Shown in pieces: positions 16,630 to 26,082 of a DNA stretch of 64,000 nt. How positions within the stretch are numbered: the stretch's first letter is position 1; each line of letters begins with the position of its first letter. The stretch comes from Bacteroidales bacterium (lineage in GTDB: Bacteria; Bacteroidota; Bacteroidia; Bacteroidales; UBA932), in NCBI GenBank assembly GCA_024695285.1, contig JAILIM010000017.1, forward strand, positions 62,001 to 126,000, given 5' to 3'. The position numbers and the translations under genes were made by a program. The notes under the pieces were generated by a model. The model had not been told where the DNA came from. It saw only the letters and a list, made by a program, of their open reading frames with translations, and did no database searches.

Positions 16630-17036
16630 GTATTTCGTCCCTTCTTATCTGGCTTCCCTGCTCTGCCGCTAAAGTCATGGAGAACGATCCCCACGGCTGG
16701 TTCCTCAGCATCGTGTCGGTTGCTGTCGTCTTCACCGCCCTGCTGATTCTCTTCCTTATTTATAACTTGTCCGGCAACATCTTCACCGGCAAGTTCAAGA
16801 TTAAGTCCCGCAAGTCCGGATCCGCCCCCGATGAAGCCACGGCAGCAGCCATAGCCCTTGCGTTGGACCGCTACTCTTCCGAGGAGGACGCGACTCCGGC
16901 GGTGATAGCCATGGCTCTCCACCTTTACCTCTCGGAGAGCATCCACGACGTGGAGCCCGGTATAATAACGATACGTCCCAACCCCTCATCGGAATGGGCG
17001 AACAAATCATTGACATTCAGAAAGAAAACGCATTAA
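16626..17036 (+). CDS. Sodium-pump decarboxylase gamma subunit (OadG/MmdD type)
   Basis: 136 residues. One membrane helix at about residues 26-47 ([20 protein letters not shown]) anchors the protein. A cytoplasmic tail holds [11 protein letters not shown] and [17 protein letters not shown], motifs shared with OadG-like subunits that bridge carboxyltransferase and membrane subunit. It starts by a four-base overlap with mmdA. Family members are short and divergent, so position in the operon carries much of the assignment. Confidence 0.85.
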   Translation: MSISSLLIWLPCSAAKVMENDPHGWFLSIVSVAVVFTALLILFLIYNLSGNIFTGKFKIKSRKSGSAPDEATAAAIALALDRYSSEEDATPAVIAMALHLYLSESIHDVEPGIITIRPNPSSEWANKSLTFRKKTH

Positions 17037-17038
17037 AT

Positions 17039-17485
17039 ATGAAGACTTACAAGTTCAAGGTAGACGGCAAGGACTATTCCGTCACCATCAACGGAATCGA
17101 AGGAAGGAACGCGGACGTGACGGTCAACGGCGTCGGTTACAGCGTGGAACTCGGTGAAAACGTTCCCGCAGCCGCTCCGGCTCCCGTTCAGGAAGCCGCT
17201 CCTGTGCAGTCAGCCCCTGCACAGGCTGCTCCCGCAGCTCCGGCAGCCGCCGCCCCGGCCCCTTCGGGCAAGGGCATAACGGTGTGCTCTCCCCTTCCCG
17301 GCGTTATTATCAGCGTGGACGTGAAGGAAGGCCAGGCGGTGAAGCAGGGCCAGAAGGTAGCCGTGCTCGAAGCTATGAAGATGGAAAACGAGATACAGGC
17401 CGAAGCCGACGGCACGGTCGTGGCGATACTCGTGCAGAAGGGTGATTCCGTACTGGAAGGCGCTGAAATCCTGAAGCTTGCGTAA
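17039..17485 (+). CDS. Biotin carrier subunit of methylmalonyl-CoA decarboxylase (gamma/MmdC)
   Basis: 148 residues from the ATG at 17039, chosen over 16994, which would overlap the upstream gene. The N-terminal beta-rich part (YKFKVDGKDYSVTINGIEGR) is followed by a flexible Ala-Pro linker (about 42-75) and a biotinyl domain with the attachment motif EAMKMEN, whose lysine takes biotin. This subunit carries CO2 from the carboxyltransferase to the membrane decarboxylase. Confidence 0.95.
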   Translation: MKTYKFKVDGKDYSVTINGIEGRNADVTVNGVGYSVELGENVPAAAPAPVQEAAPVQSAPAQAAPAAPAAAAPAPSGKGITVCSPLPGVIISVDVKEGQAVKQGQKVAVLEAMKMENEIQAEADGTVVAILVQKGDSVLEGAEILKLA

Positions 17486-18627
17486 TGGAGCAGATTTTTG
17501 ACAGCCTGTCCCAGTTCTGGCAGTTCACCGGATTTGCCAATTGCACATGGCAGCACCTTGTGATGATTGGCATCGGCATCGTGTTCATCACCCTCGGCAT
17601 AGTCAAGGAGTGGGAACCGATGCTTCTGGTACCCATCGGCTTCGGCATAGTGATAGGCAACATCCCGTTCTTCCCCGGCCTCAACATCGGCGTCTATGAA
17701 GACGGTTCGGTGCTGAATACCTTGTATCACGGTGTACGGTACGGCTGGTATCCCCCGCTGATATTCCTGGGAATAGGGGCGATGACGGACTTCTCGGCGC
17801 TGATATCGCAGCCTCGCCTGATGCTGATAGGCGCAGCCGCGCAGATCGGTATCTTCGGCGCCTACCTGCTCGCCCTCGCCTTCGGCTTCTCGCCCAATGA
17901 GGCTGGAGCCATCGGTATCATCGGCGGCGCGGACGGCCCCACCGCCATCTTCCTTAGTTCGAAACTGGCCCCTGACCTGATGGGCGCCATTGCGGTGTGC
18001 GCCTATTCATACATGGCGCTCGTGCCGGTGATACAGAAGCCCATTATGAAACTCCTGACCACGAAGAAGGAACGCCTCATAGAGATGCCGAAACCGCGTG
18101 CCGTGAGCCAGAAGGAGAAGATCATCTTCCCCATCGTCGGTTTCCTCTGCACGGCTTTTATCGTACCTTCCGGTCTCCCTCTGCTTGGAATGCTGTTTTT
18201 CGGCAACCTGTTGAAGGAATCCGGCGTGACCAGGCGCCTTGCCAACACGGCTGGCGGTCCTCTCATCGACGTGGTGACCACCCTTATCGGACTGACGGTC
18301 GGTGCTTCTACCCAGGCTGACCAGTTCATTTCCGCCAACTCCCTGAAGATATTCGCACTTGGTCTCATTTCATTTGTGATTGCAACGACCAGCGGTGTTC
18401 TGTTCGTGAAGATATGGAACCTGTTCCTGCGTCCCGAGCGCAAGATCAACCCTCTGATCGGCAATGCCGGAGTCTCGGCCGTTCCCGACAGCGCGCGCGT
18501 GTCCGAAGTCGCAGGCCGTGAGGCCAACCCCAACAACCATCTGCTGATGCACGCCATGGCTCCCAACGTGGCCGGAGTCATCGGTTCGGCTGTGGCCGCA
18601 GGTATATTATTAGGATTCTTAGGATAA
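17485..18627 (+). CDS. mmdB: Sodium-translocating decarboxylase beta subunit (OadB/MmdB)
   Basis: 380-residue polytopic inner-membrane protein that decarboxylates carboxybiotin and exports Na+. The conserved GGADGPTAIFLSSKLAP contains D150, matching the essential aspartate of OadB. GLPLLGMLFFGNLLKESGVT and MAPNVAGVIGSAVAAG near the C-terminus are also family blocks. The start overlaps the biotin-carrier stop by one base (TAATG). With the three preceding genes it forms a complete methylmalonyl-CoA decarboxylase, converting succinate-pathway flux to propionate and a Na+ gradient. Confidence 0.95.
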   Translation: MEQIFDSLSQFWQFTGFANCTWQHLVMIGIGIVFITLGIVKEWEPMLLVPIGFGIVIGNIPFFPGLNIGVYEDGSVLNTLYHGVRYGWYPPLIFLGIGAMTDFSALISQPRLMLIGAAAQIGIFGAYLLALAFGFSPNEAGAIGIIGGADGPTAIFLSSKLAPDLMGAIAVCAYSYMALVPVIQKPIMKLLTTKKERLIEMPKPRAVSQKEKIIFPIVGFLCTAFIVPSGLPLLGMLFFGNLLKESGVTRRLANTAGGPLIDVVTTLIGLTVGASTQADQFISANSLKIFALGLISFVIATTSGVLFVKIWNLFLRPERKINPLIGNAGVSAVPDSARVSEVAGREANPNNHLLMHAMAPNVAGVIGSAVAAGILLGFLG

Positions 18628-18628
18628 T

Positions 18629-19489
18629 ATGAAAAGGTTACTGATAATTGCTTTAAGCATTCTGTCATGGAGCTTTGCTTCAGCTCAGGCAACCCATTCC
18701 GTGATGAGTTGCAACATACGTATCACAGGCCTTCCTGCCGACGAAGTCGACGGCCGCCGCTGGGATGACCGTAAGGATATCTGCCTCAAGGTCATCAAGT
18801 CCCGCAAACCGGATATCATATGCATGCAGGAAGTCATATATGAGTCCTATGCATATATGAAGAAGAAGCTCTCCGGCTACATCGCATTCGGTTTCGAGGG
18901 TCCTGAAATGGATCCCTGGACTGAGGGATATCATCTTATAGGAAAGAATGTTATCTTCTTCAAGAAAAGCCGTTACGAACTCGTCTCAGAAGGCTGCTAC
19001 TGGTTGTCCGAAACCCCCACGATCGGCGGCAGTTCATCTTGGGAGACTTCCCGCGCGCGACATTGCAACTGGGTCCGCCTGCGTGACCGCAAGACCGGCA
19101 AGGTGTTCCGTGTGCTCGACACCCACCTGGACCACATCAACTCCCTGGCCAAGACTGAGCAGACCAAGGTAATCGTTGCCGAAACCGCCCAGTACGCTGA
19201 GGACTTCCCGCAGCTCCTGTTCGGGGACTTCAATTCCGGCATCAAGGACGAGCCCTATGCCCTGTTGACCGCCGCCGGCTGGCAGGACGTCTATGAAGCT
19301 GTCCACGGCCATGAAGAGACAGGCTTCACCGCCCACAGCTGGAAGTTAGACCGCAAGAAAGGTCGCAGGATAGATTTCATCTACACCCGCGGCGGTGTGC
19401 AAGCCCTTGAATCTGAAATCATCAAGGACGCCCCCTCCGGTATCTACCCCAGCGACCACTATTTCCTCTGGGCCAAAGTGCAATTCTGA
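18629..19489 (+). CDS. Secreted endonuclease/exonuclease/phosphatase-family hydrolase
   Basis: 286 residues with a Sec signal peptide ending SFASAQ. EEP-superfamily catalytic blocks are present in order: MSCNIRI, DIICMQEV (metal-binding Glu), DTHLDHIN, LLFGDFNS, RRIDFIYT and the terminal PSDHYFLWAKV (catalytic His). Members cleave phosphodiesters in nucleic acids, sphingomyelin or phosphoinositides. Secretion here suggests scavenging of extracellular phosphoesters, but substrate cannot be read. It begins one base after the mmdB stop, so read-through transcription is likely despite the unrelated role. Confidence 0.88.
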   Translation: MKRLLIIALSILSWSFASAQATHSVMSCNIRITGLPADEVDGRRWDDRKDICLKVIKSRKPDIICMQEVIYESYAYMKKKLSGYIAFGFEGPEMDPWTEGYHLIGKNVIFFKKSRYELVSEGCYWLSETPTIGGSSSWETSRARHCNWVRLRDRKTGKVFRVLDTHLDHINSLAKTEQTKVIVAETAQYAEDFPQLLFGDFNSGIKDEPYALLTAAGWQDVYEAVHGHEETGFTAHSWKLDRKKGRRIDFIYTRGGVQALESEIIKDAPSGIYPSDHYFLWAKVQF

Positions 19490-19517
19490 CAACTCATACT
19501 TTTTAACCACTAATACT

Positions 19518-19652
19518 ATGTTTTCCACAAAACTTTTCTATCGTCCTCCCCGCAGCGAAGCACTCCCCTGCGAGGTTGAAACTCTCTTTTGTACATCAAA
19601 CGATGCTACCAACGAGTCTTTCGAAGACTCCGGAACTGATTTTGTGTGGTAA
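19518..19652 (+). CDS. 44-residue peptide gene upstream of the GLUG lipoproteins
   Basis: The frame from the ATG at 19518 to TAA at 19652 encodes a peptide that begins MFSTKLFYRPPRSEAL and ends SFEDSGTDFVW. It has no signal peptide or membrane helix. The N-terminal half is basic, the C-terminal half acidic, with two cysteines (ALPCEVETLFCTS). Its form (basic start, PP, ET-LFCTS, acidic tail ending in tryptophan) recalls small orphan proteins that precede secreted lipoprotein genes in Bacteroidales. It ends 14 bases before the next gene. Coding status is inferred from position and composition; function unknown. Confidence 0.5.
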   Translation: MFSTKLFYRPPRSEALPCEVETLFCTSNDATNESFEDSGTDFVW

Positions 19653-19666
19653 TCGATTCCTGCCCT

Positions 19667-22600
19667 ATGAGAAGAAGCATCTTGTTCGCGGGATTGATGA
19701 CGGTTCTCCTTGCAGGCTGTGCCAAGGAAGTTGAACCGCTGGACCGCACGGACGGCAATTATCCCGTCCTCACTCTCACAGCCAGACTGACCGAAACCAA
19801 GACGGCCCTTGGCGCTGCCGAGTCCGGAAAACTTCCCGTTCTCTGGAACGCCGACGACCAGATCTGGGTGCGTTCCGCCGCGCAGGAAGCCGGCACCGCC
19901 GGAAATCTCTTCGTGACCTCCGCTGAAAACATTTCAGCCGACGGCAAGGAAGCCAGATTCAGCGGCGAGGCTCCTTCGGACGGCCCTTATGTGGCTGCAT
20001 ATCCTTATTCTGCAGTGGCTTCCGAGTCCGACAACACCAAGCTGTTGCTGGACATCCCGGCCGTTCAGAATTATGCAGCAGGCACTTTCGCTCCGGGATC
20101 CAACCCTTCCGTGGCTGTCTGGGAATCAGGTACTTCGATGAGCTTCAGCAACATCTTCGGTCTGCTGCGTCTCAAGCTCACCGGAAGCGCTCCCCTGCAG
20201 AAGATTGTGGTCACCGACAATGCCGGCGCCGCTCTCTGGGGCAGTTGCCAGGTTGCGATCGACGCCGGCTCCGGTACTGCCGGCGAGGCCGAAATCACCA
20301 ACACTGCCGAGAACCGCAGCAGCCTCACACTTGATTGCGGCGAGGGCGTGACCCTTGGACCGGAGCCTACGGTGTTCTACTTCGTGGCTCCTGCCGGGGC
20401 ATTTGCAAAGGGCTTCACCTGCACGTTGTATGATGCCAAGGGCACCGTGCTCAAGACAATCGTGACCAATACCCCCTGCACCATCCAGCGCAACGGTGTG
20501 TCGAGCCTGGAGTCGATCAACCCCGAATCCACCCCGTTCAGCGGCGGCAAAGGCACGTCGGCTGATCCCTACCGCATCACCACTTCCGCCGACCTGGTGC
20601 AGTTGTCATACCTTGTAAACGGTGATGATGATCAGTTCAGTTCTGCTTACTACAAACAGCTGAACGATATTGATATGAAAGGAGCCGAAACATACGGTAT
20701 CGGCCTTTCGCAGGAAAAGTGTTTCAGAGGCAACTATGACGGCGGCAATTTCAGCATCCTTAATCTCAATCAGTTGAAACGTGATGCCGCCGCCGGAATG
20801 TTCCGCTATACCGATGGAGCAACGATAAGGAACTTCACCATAAAGGGTTACACCAACAACGATACCTCCGGTGAACAAGGTGCCGTGGTCGGTCATGCCA
20901 AGAATACTACTATCAGCGGAGTCTACGTCGAGGGCACCATCGATTTCGTCAAGTGCGCCTGCGGCGGCATTGCCGGCTATGTGGAAGGCGGTACGATTGA
21001 AGACTGCCACGTCACCGGTTTCATCCACAATGAAGACACAGACACCTTCCAGGGCGTCACAGTCGTCTCCTGCGTGGGCGGAATTGCCGGCTACATCGAC
21101 GGTGGAGCGACCATATCCAACTGTACCTTCAGCGGCAATGTCACCAGCAAGGGCGAACAGCTCGGCGGCATCGTCGGCCAGATGAAGGGCGGCACGGTTG
21201 ACAACTGCATCGTTGAAGAAGGATCCACGGTGACCGGCGACAACTATTATGTCGGAGGCATTGCCGGCGAGATGCTGGGCTCCGGCAACACAATCTCCAA
21301 CTGTACCGTCGATGCCCACGTCATCTGCTGGTATCCCGGGGCAGCCGGAATCGTGGCCTGGGTGCAGAGCGGCGACATCGACAACTGCAAGGTCGGTCCG
21401 AAGGCTCTCGTGCGCACCGGCCAGCACCAGGCAGGCGGCATCGTGGCTTATATCTACCACAAGGACACCGCCCAGACAGTCAACATCAGCAACTGCGAAG
21501 TTTATTGCGACGTGGCTGCTTCCTACACTGTGGGCGGCATAGTCGGCGAGTGCAACCCGACAAACAACTCATCCCAGATCAATATCTGGAACTGCGCCTA
21601 CCAGGGCGGCGAAATCATCGACGCCGGCTATGCATCCGGCAAATGGACGATGGTAGCCGGCCTCGTGGCATGGGCCCGAATGGGCAGCACCTCCTCCACG
21701 CTCAACATAGTCAACTGCTTCTCCGATCCCGAGGTCATCCGTTGCGACTTCCCCTGGTCGAACGAAGTTGACATGGGAGGCTTTATCGGCGAGCAGGGCG
21801 GCACCAACGCATCCGTGAACATCCAGGGCTGCTACAATACCCTCGCCTACGGCAGGGCTATCATAAACAGCCAGAAGGATATACCTTCAAATTTCTACAA
21901 TTACGCGGCTTTGGTCGGACTTCCCGCAAAGACCAATTTCGACCACGTCTGGTACATCAACAGCCTGCCGGCTCTAGGCAAGGCCAATGCCGGCACAAGT
22001 TCGGAATGTGAAGGCCTTGCCATCGGCGCTATGTCTGACGGCACCCTGCTTGGCAAACTCAATGAATTCGTGGCCGCTTACACCGGACCTCTCTCCCTGA
22101 AGTCCTGGATAGCCGGCGAGAATTCATATCCTGTCTTCGAAGGCATGGTTCCTGTGCCCCTGCAGGGACAGTCGAGGCCTCTGCGCGTCAGCCTTATCGG
22201 CGACTCCCTGTCAACCTTCGACGGTTATGCTCCGCACGGCTACCAGGGATCCCGCGCTCCCAACGGCTACCGCTGCCACTACCCCACCGGCGACGGTGAC
22301 GTCACAAGCGCAGCCCAGACCTACTGGTATATACTTACTTACGAGCTCCTGTCCAATGCCGTCTGGGACACCAACCTGGCCTTCTCCGGCACCGCAACCA
22401 CACGTTGCACCAATACCAGTTACTCCGACAAGTACTGGTACGGCCAGGATTTCTGCACCCGCTACATTGAGAACGGCGGCATGGGCCATCCCGATATCAT
22501 CATCATCAACGGCGGCGCCAACGACTGGGCACACGGAATCTACAACCTCCTCGGCACCCAGAAACTCGAGCGCTATCCTTCGAGTACGCCTCACCGCCCG

Positions 22601-23119
22601 AGCGACGTCGCCATGAACGCCGCGTATGCCGTTGCCGATGCGGCCAAGACCCTGGATGAGGCCAAGGCCCTGCCTGATGCCACCTTCGTCGAGGCCTACC
22701 TCAAGCTCGTCAGGATGATGACCCTCCAGTATCCGCATGTCAAGATCGTCGTGCTCATCCATGACACCCTGACTCCTGACGTCGAGGAATCCCTGCTCCA
22801 TATCGCCGACCATTACGACAACTGCCGTGCGGTCGACCTGTATGCAGTCAACGGATTCAACGACCTGGGCTGGAATTTCGAATACCTCGACCTCGGATAC
22901 CAGCCGAATATGCCGAAGCACGACTTCGACTGGAGCGCCGTTGACAAATCCGGAGACCTCAGGAAGAACTGCAGCGACCACTATTCAGCCGTGGCCATGC
23001 GCTTCATCGCCAACAAGATCTACGATGAGCTCGGCCCCTGGCTTGAGTCTTCCGCTTCCTACAACGAATCCGGAAACGGTTCCATTGGTAATTTCGACAA
23101 CGTAAACGGAGCATGGTGA
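19667..23119 (+). CDS. Large lipoprotein: fimbrillin-like N-domain, GLUG-type repeats, C-terminal SGNH hydrolase
   Basis: 1150 residues from the ATG at 19667. The lipobox VLLAGC puts lipidated cysteine at C18. About 20-290: fimbrillin-like module (ETKTALGAAES, VLWNADDQIWV, YVAAYPYSAV, AALWGS). About 300-790: solenoid of repeated GGIAGYVEGGTIEDC-like units, close to GLUG repeats, cysteine-rich. About 840-1140: SGNH/GDSL hydrolase with GDSLSTFDGY (S847), FSGTATT (oxyanion glycine), GGANDW, and SDHYS with D1104-H1105 as the probable acid and base. The usual DxxH spacing is not kept. Likely surface-exposed esterase or carbohydrate deacetylase; substrate unknown. Confidence 0.85.
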   Translation: MRRSILFAGLMTVLLAGCAKEVEPLDRTDGNYPVLTLTARLTETKTALGAAESGKLPVLWNADDQIWVRSAAQEAGTAGNLFVTSAENISADGKEARFSGEAPSDGPYVAAYPYSAVASESDNTKLLLDIPAVQNYAAGTFAPGSNPSVAVWESGTSMSFSNIFGLLRLKLTGSAPLQKIVVTDNAGAALWGSCQVAIDAGSGTAGEAEITNTAENRSSLTLDCGEGVTLGPEPTVFYFVAPAGAFAKGFTCTLYDAKGTVLKTIVTNTPCTIQRNGVSSLESINPESTPFSGGKGTSADPYRITTSADLVQLSYLVNGDDDQFSSAYYKQLNDIDMKGAETYGIGLSQEKCFRGNYDGGNFSILNLNQLKRDAAAGMFRYTDGATIRNFTIKGYTNNDTSGEQGAVVGHAKNTTISGVYVEGTIDFVKCACGGIAGYVEGGTIEDCHVTGFIHNEDTDTFQGVTVVSCVGGIAGYIDGGATISNCTFSGNVTSKGEQLGGIVGQMKGGTVDNCIVEEGSTVTGDNYYVGGIAGEMLGSGNTISNCTVDAHVICWYPGAAGIVAWVQSGDIDNCKVGPKALVRTGQHQAGGIVAYIYHKDTAQTVNISNCEVYCDVAASYTVGGIVGECNPTNNSSQINIWNCAYQGGEIIDAGYASGKWTMVAGLVAWARMGSTSSTLNIVNCFSDPEVIRCDFPWSNEVDMGGFIGEQGGTNASVNIQGCYNTLAYGRAIINSQKDIPSNFYNYAALVGLPAKTNFDHVWYINSLPALGKANAGTSSECEGLAIGAMSDGTLLGKLNEFVAAYTGPLSLKSWIAGENSYPVFEGMVPVPLQGQSRPLRVSLIGDSLSTFDGYAPHGYQGSRAPNGYRCHYPTGDGDVTSAAQTYWYILTYELLSNAVWDTNLAFSGTATTRCTNTSYSDKYWYGQDFCTRYIENGGMGHPDIIIINGGANDWAHGIYNLLGTQKLERYPSSTPHRPSDVAMNAAYAVADAAKTLDEAKALPDATFVEAYLKLVRMMTLQYPHVKIVVLIHDTLTPDVEESLLHIADHYDNCRAVDLYAVNGFNDLGWNFEYLDLGYQPNMPKHDFDWSAVDKSGDLRKNCSDHYSAVAMRFIANKIYDELGPWLESSASYNESGNGSIGNFDNVNGAW

Positions 23120-25458
23120 TGAAAACAAGATACATTTTACCTCTGTTGCTGCTTGCAGCCGCAGCTGTTTCCTGCAATAAGGACATCCCTGCCGAAGAAG
23201 CTTCTTCCTGTGAACTGGTGGAGCTTACGGCAAGCATAGGTGCTCCCGCCACGAAGATCCACTTTGCCGGCGACATGGGCACATACACCGACACCCGCTG
23301 GGAAGAGAATGACCAACTGTGGGTGCGCAGCGACACCCAGCCCTACTGGGAGCGCGGCGACTGCTTCACGGCCTCCGGCATCAGTTCCGACGGGCATTCG
23401 GCAACCTTCGTCGGCCGCACCCGTACCGACGGCAAACTCTGCGCTGTGTACCCTTACGGCCAGGTGGCCCCGGGTTCTGACAACGAAAAGATATTGCTTG
23501 ACGTGCCCGCAGAGCGAGCCATGGTTGTCGGCGACTGCCCTGCCGGATCCAATGCCGCAGCGGCATTCCTTGCCGACGGCAGCACAGCCCTGCAGATGAA
23601 CTACCTCTTCGGCGCTATCAAGTTCAGCATCACAGGTTCCGGCGAAACACTGACAAAGGCCGAACTGGTCGATGCCGGCGGCGCAGCGTTGTGGGGCACC
23701 ATGGAAATAGTGCCTGACTACGCTTCCAACAGTGCGGCCGTGACCATGACGAACACTTCAATGTCACGCGGCACCGTGGCGCTGACCATCAACGGCCTGA
23801 GCCTCGGCACCACTCCCCTCGACTTCTACTTCGTACTTCCTGAAGGCGCGCTGGACAAGGGCTTCTCCCTTATCTTGTACGACAATGCTGAAGGAGTGCA
23901 CGTGTTCTCGAGCAAGGATGCAGGCAATGTGATCACCCGCGGCAAGGTCGTGAAGATGCCGGTGGTTGACATTTCTGCCGCTGGTAGCGGCGTCGATAAA
24001 CCCACCTTCGCGACCGGCAGCGGCACTGAGGCGGATCCCTATGTCATAGCTACATCCGACGACCTTGTGACACTTATGGGACTCATTAACGATGAGACCT
24101 CTTATGCGTCTTATATGAACAAATACTTCAGCCAGAGCGCGGACATCGACATGGCCGGAGTTTTCTTCACTCCTATCGGCGTATCCACTGCCAAGCCGTT
24201 CAAGGGCCATTATATCGGCGGCGGCTTCAAGATCTCCAATCTGACCACCGGCGGCTCATCTTCAGACAACCCTGCCAGCGGTATCTTCGGATATGCCGAG
24301 GATGCAGTGATTGACGGCGTCGTCGTCGAGGGCCGCGCCAATTCCGGCACCTTCAACCGCGTCGGCGGCGTGGTGGGCTATGCCAAGAACTGCACCGTGT
24401 CCAACTGCAGCTACGTCGGAGGTGAACTGACAGCCACCACCAATATGTGCGCAGGTATTGTCGGCCACCAGGTCGGCGGCCTTGTGAAGGGTTGCGAAAT
24501 GACGGGCGGCAAGATCACATCCACCGGTCCTTATGCTGCGGGTATCGTCGCCTATTGCACCAATGGGGCAAAGGTCGAAAACTGCTGCGTGTACGGAGGA
24601 GCAACGATAAGCGGTACTTATGGCATAGGCGGCATCTGCGGCCGTATCGACAAAGGTTCCGTTACCGCTTGCCTCTTCAGGGCCTCTGCCGTGGAGGCGA
24701 GCAGCTATTACGCCGGCGCTATAGTTGCCACATCCATCGGCGACGGTGACTGCGTCATCGACAACTGCCTCGTGCTCGACAACTCTACCGTCACCGCCAC
24801 ATACTGTGCGGCAGGCATACTCGGCTACGTTTATCCTAACGCCAGCCAGAGCATAGTGGTCAGCAACTGCGGCGTCATGGGCGGTACGATCCGCTCCACC
24901 AGCTGCGACACGGGTGCCGATCCATCGAAGGGCGACTGCATGAGCGCAGGCATAGTGGGCTGGCTCCGTACCAGCAACGCCGGCAACAAGGGCACCATCA
25001 TCAACTGCTACGTGTATGTGTCCCCCGGCGGCTTCCCCTGCACGCTTGCTATGAGCCACCCGTCCGTCGGCGGCATCGTGGGTTATGTATCCACGAAAAA
25101 CGATTCCGGCAATGAAATTCTCATCGCCAACTGCGCTACCACGACCGTCCAGAGCGACATTACGGTAGCCGGTTCGCCCGTGACGAATGTCGCTGCCTCA
25201 GGACGCGTGGGTACCGTATTCGGATGGGGCACCAACAGCGACACCGTAACCTTCGACAACTGCTGCTACCTCAATACCAGCGACCTGACGATAGGCGGCG
25301 GCAGCTGTGTGGTGAGCAATTGTTCCGGGTGTAGCGCAGAGACATTCAAGGATGGCTCGACCGTTCCCGGCAAGCTCAACACCTATGCTTCTTCATGCAC
25401 TGACTTCACCTTGAAGGGCTGGACCGTGGATACTGACGGTCTGCCCGTCCTGCAGTAA
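23119..25458 (+). CDS. Large lipoprotein: fimbrillin-like N-domain plus GLUG-type repeats
   Basis: 779 residues from the ATG at 23119, which overlaps the preceding stop (TGATG); an ATG at 23113 is an alternative. Lipobox AAVSC gives C19, followed by NKDIPAEE. Residues about 25-285 repeat the module seen in the preceding gene (ATKIHFAGD, RWEENDQLWV, CAVYPYGQVAPGSDNEK, AALWGT). Residues about 300-720 are GLUG-like repeats (VGGVVGYAKNCTVSNCS, AGIVGHQVGGLVKGCE, AAGIVAYCTNGAKVENC). It ends WTVDTDGLPVLQ; there is no hydrolase domain. Probably a co-expressed paralog of the SGNH-bearing lipoprotein, with adhesive or structural function at the surface. Confidence 0.85.
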   Translation: MKTRYILPLLLLAAAAVSCNKDIPAEEASSCELVELTASIGAPATKIHFAGDMGTYTDTRWEENDQLWVRSDTQPYWERGDCFTASGISSDGHSATFVGRTRTDGKLCAVYPYGQVAPGSDNEKILLDVPAERAMVVGDCPAGSNAAAAFLADGSTALQMNYLFGAIKFSITGSGETLTKAELVDAGGAALWGTMEIVPDYASNSAAVTMTNTSMSRGTVALTINGLSLGTTPLDFYFVLPEGALDKGFSLILYDNAEGVHVFSSKDAGNVITRGKVVKMPVVDISAAGSGVDKPTFATGSGTEADPYVIATSDDLVTLMGLINDETSYASYMNKYFSQSADIDMAGVFFTPIGVSTAKPFKGHYIGGGFKISNLTTGGSSSDNPASGIFGYAEDAVIDGVVVEGRANSGTFNRVGGVVGYAKNCTVSNCSYVGGELTATTNMCAGIVGHQVGGLVKGCEMTGGKITSTGPYAAGIVAYCTNGAKVENCCVYGGATISGTYGIGGICGRIDKGSVTACLFRASAVEASSYYAGAIVATSIGDGDCVIDNCLVLDNSTVTATYCAAGILGYVYPNASQSIVVSNCGVMGGTIRSTSCDTGADPSKGDCMSAGIVGWLRTSNAGNKGTIINCYVYVSPGGFPCTLAMSHPSVGGIVGYVSTKNDSGNEILIANCATTTVQSDITVAGSPVTNVAASGRVGTVFGWGTNSDTVTFDNCCYLNTSDLTIGGGSCVVSNCSGCSAETFKDGSTVPGKLNTYASSCTDFTLKGWTVDTDGLPVLQ

Positions 25459-25482
25459 CAAGCGACAAACCACAATAAGATT

Positions 25483-26082
25483 ATGCAGAATAAACTACAG
25501 GAACTCACTGAACAGCTCTATAACGAAGGCCTGGCCAAGGGACGCGAGGAAGGCGACCGCTACCTTGCCGAAGCCCGCGAAAAGGCGGCCAGGACCGTCG
25601 AGGATGCTAAAAGTGAAGCAGAAGCCATACTGGCCCGTGCTGAAAAAGAGGCGGCCGATCTCAAGGCCAAGGCAGAAGCCGACATACGTATGGCTTCTGC
25701 CCAGGCCCTTCAGGCCACCCGCAAGGATATTGAGAATCTCGTCGTTACGAAACTCTCTTCCGGGAGTGCCGTAGCCGACCCCGAATTCCTCAAGGAAATC
25801 ATCCGCAGCATCGCCCATGGCTTCGCATCGAAAGAAAACACGGATATAGCCCTCGTGCTTCCGGAAGCCCTGCGCGCGAAACTCGAACCTTGGGTAGCCT
25901 CGGAACTGGCCGGCACCCTTTCCGTGCCGGTCGAGGCGCGTTTCAGCAAAAAACTTTCCGGCGGATTCACCATAGGCCCCCGCGATGGCGGTTATTTCAT
26001 CAGCTTCTCGGACAAAACTTTCGACGAGCTGATTGCCGAGTACCTGCGCCCCGTGACCCGTAAACTCCTGTTCGGTGAATAA
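25483..26082 (+). CDS. V-type ATPase subunit E (peripheral stalk)
   Basis: 199 residues. A long charged N-terminal helix rich in Ala, Glu and Lys (RYLAEAREKAARTVEDAKSE) precedes a globular C-terminal domain, as in V/A-ATPase subunit E. It is first in a seven-gene V-ATPase operon (E, DUF2764, A, B, D, I, K) and starts 24 bases after the GLUG lipoprotein. No clear promoter box lies between them, so transcription could start further upstream or from a non-consensus site. Confidence 0.85.
   Translation: MQNKLQELTEQLYNEGLAKGREEGDRYLAEAREKAARTVEDAKSEAEAILARAEKEAADLKAKAEADIRMASAQALQATRKDIENLVVTKLSSGSAVADPEFLKEIIRSIAHGFASKENTDIALVLPEALRAKLEPWVASELAGTLSVPVEARFSKKLSGGFTIGPRDGGYFISFSDKTFDELIAEYLRPVTRKLLFGE

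Noticed and set aside
20606..21460. Open frame of 284 codons opposite the GLUG repeats
   Set aside because: Apparent repeats in it are the reverse complement of the GLUG units; the plus-strand protein explains the region.
20900..25300. CRISPR-like or DNA-level tandem repeats in the GLUG region
   Set aside because: The periodicity is at protein level (glycine/cysteine units) with varied codons; there are no identical spaced DNA repeats.
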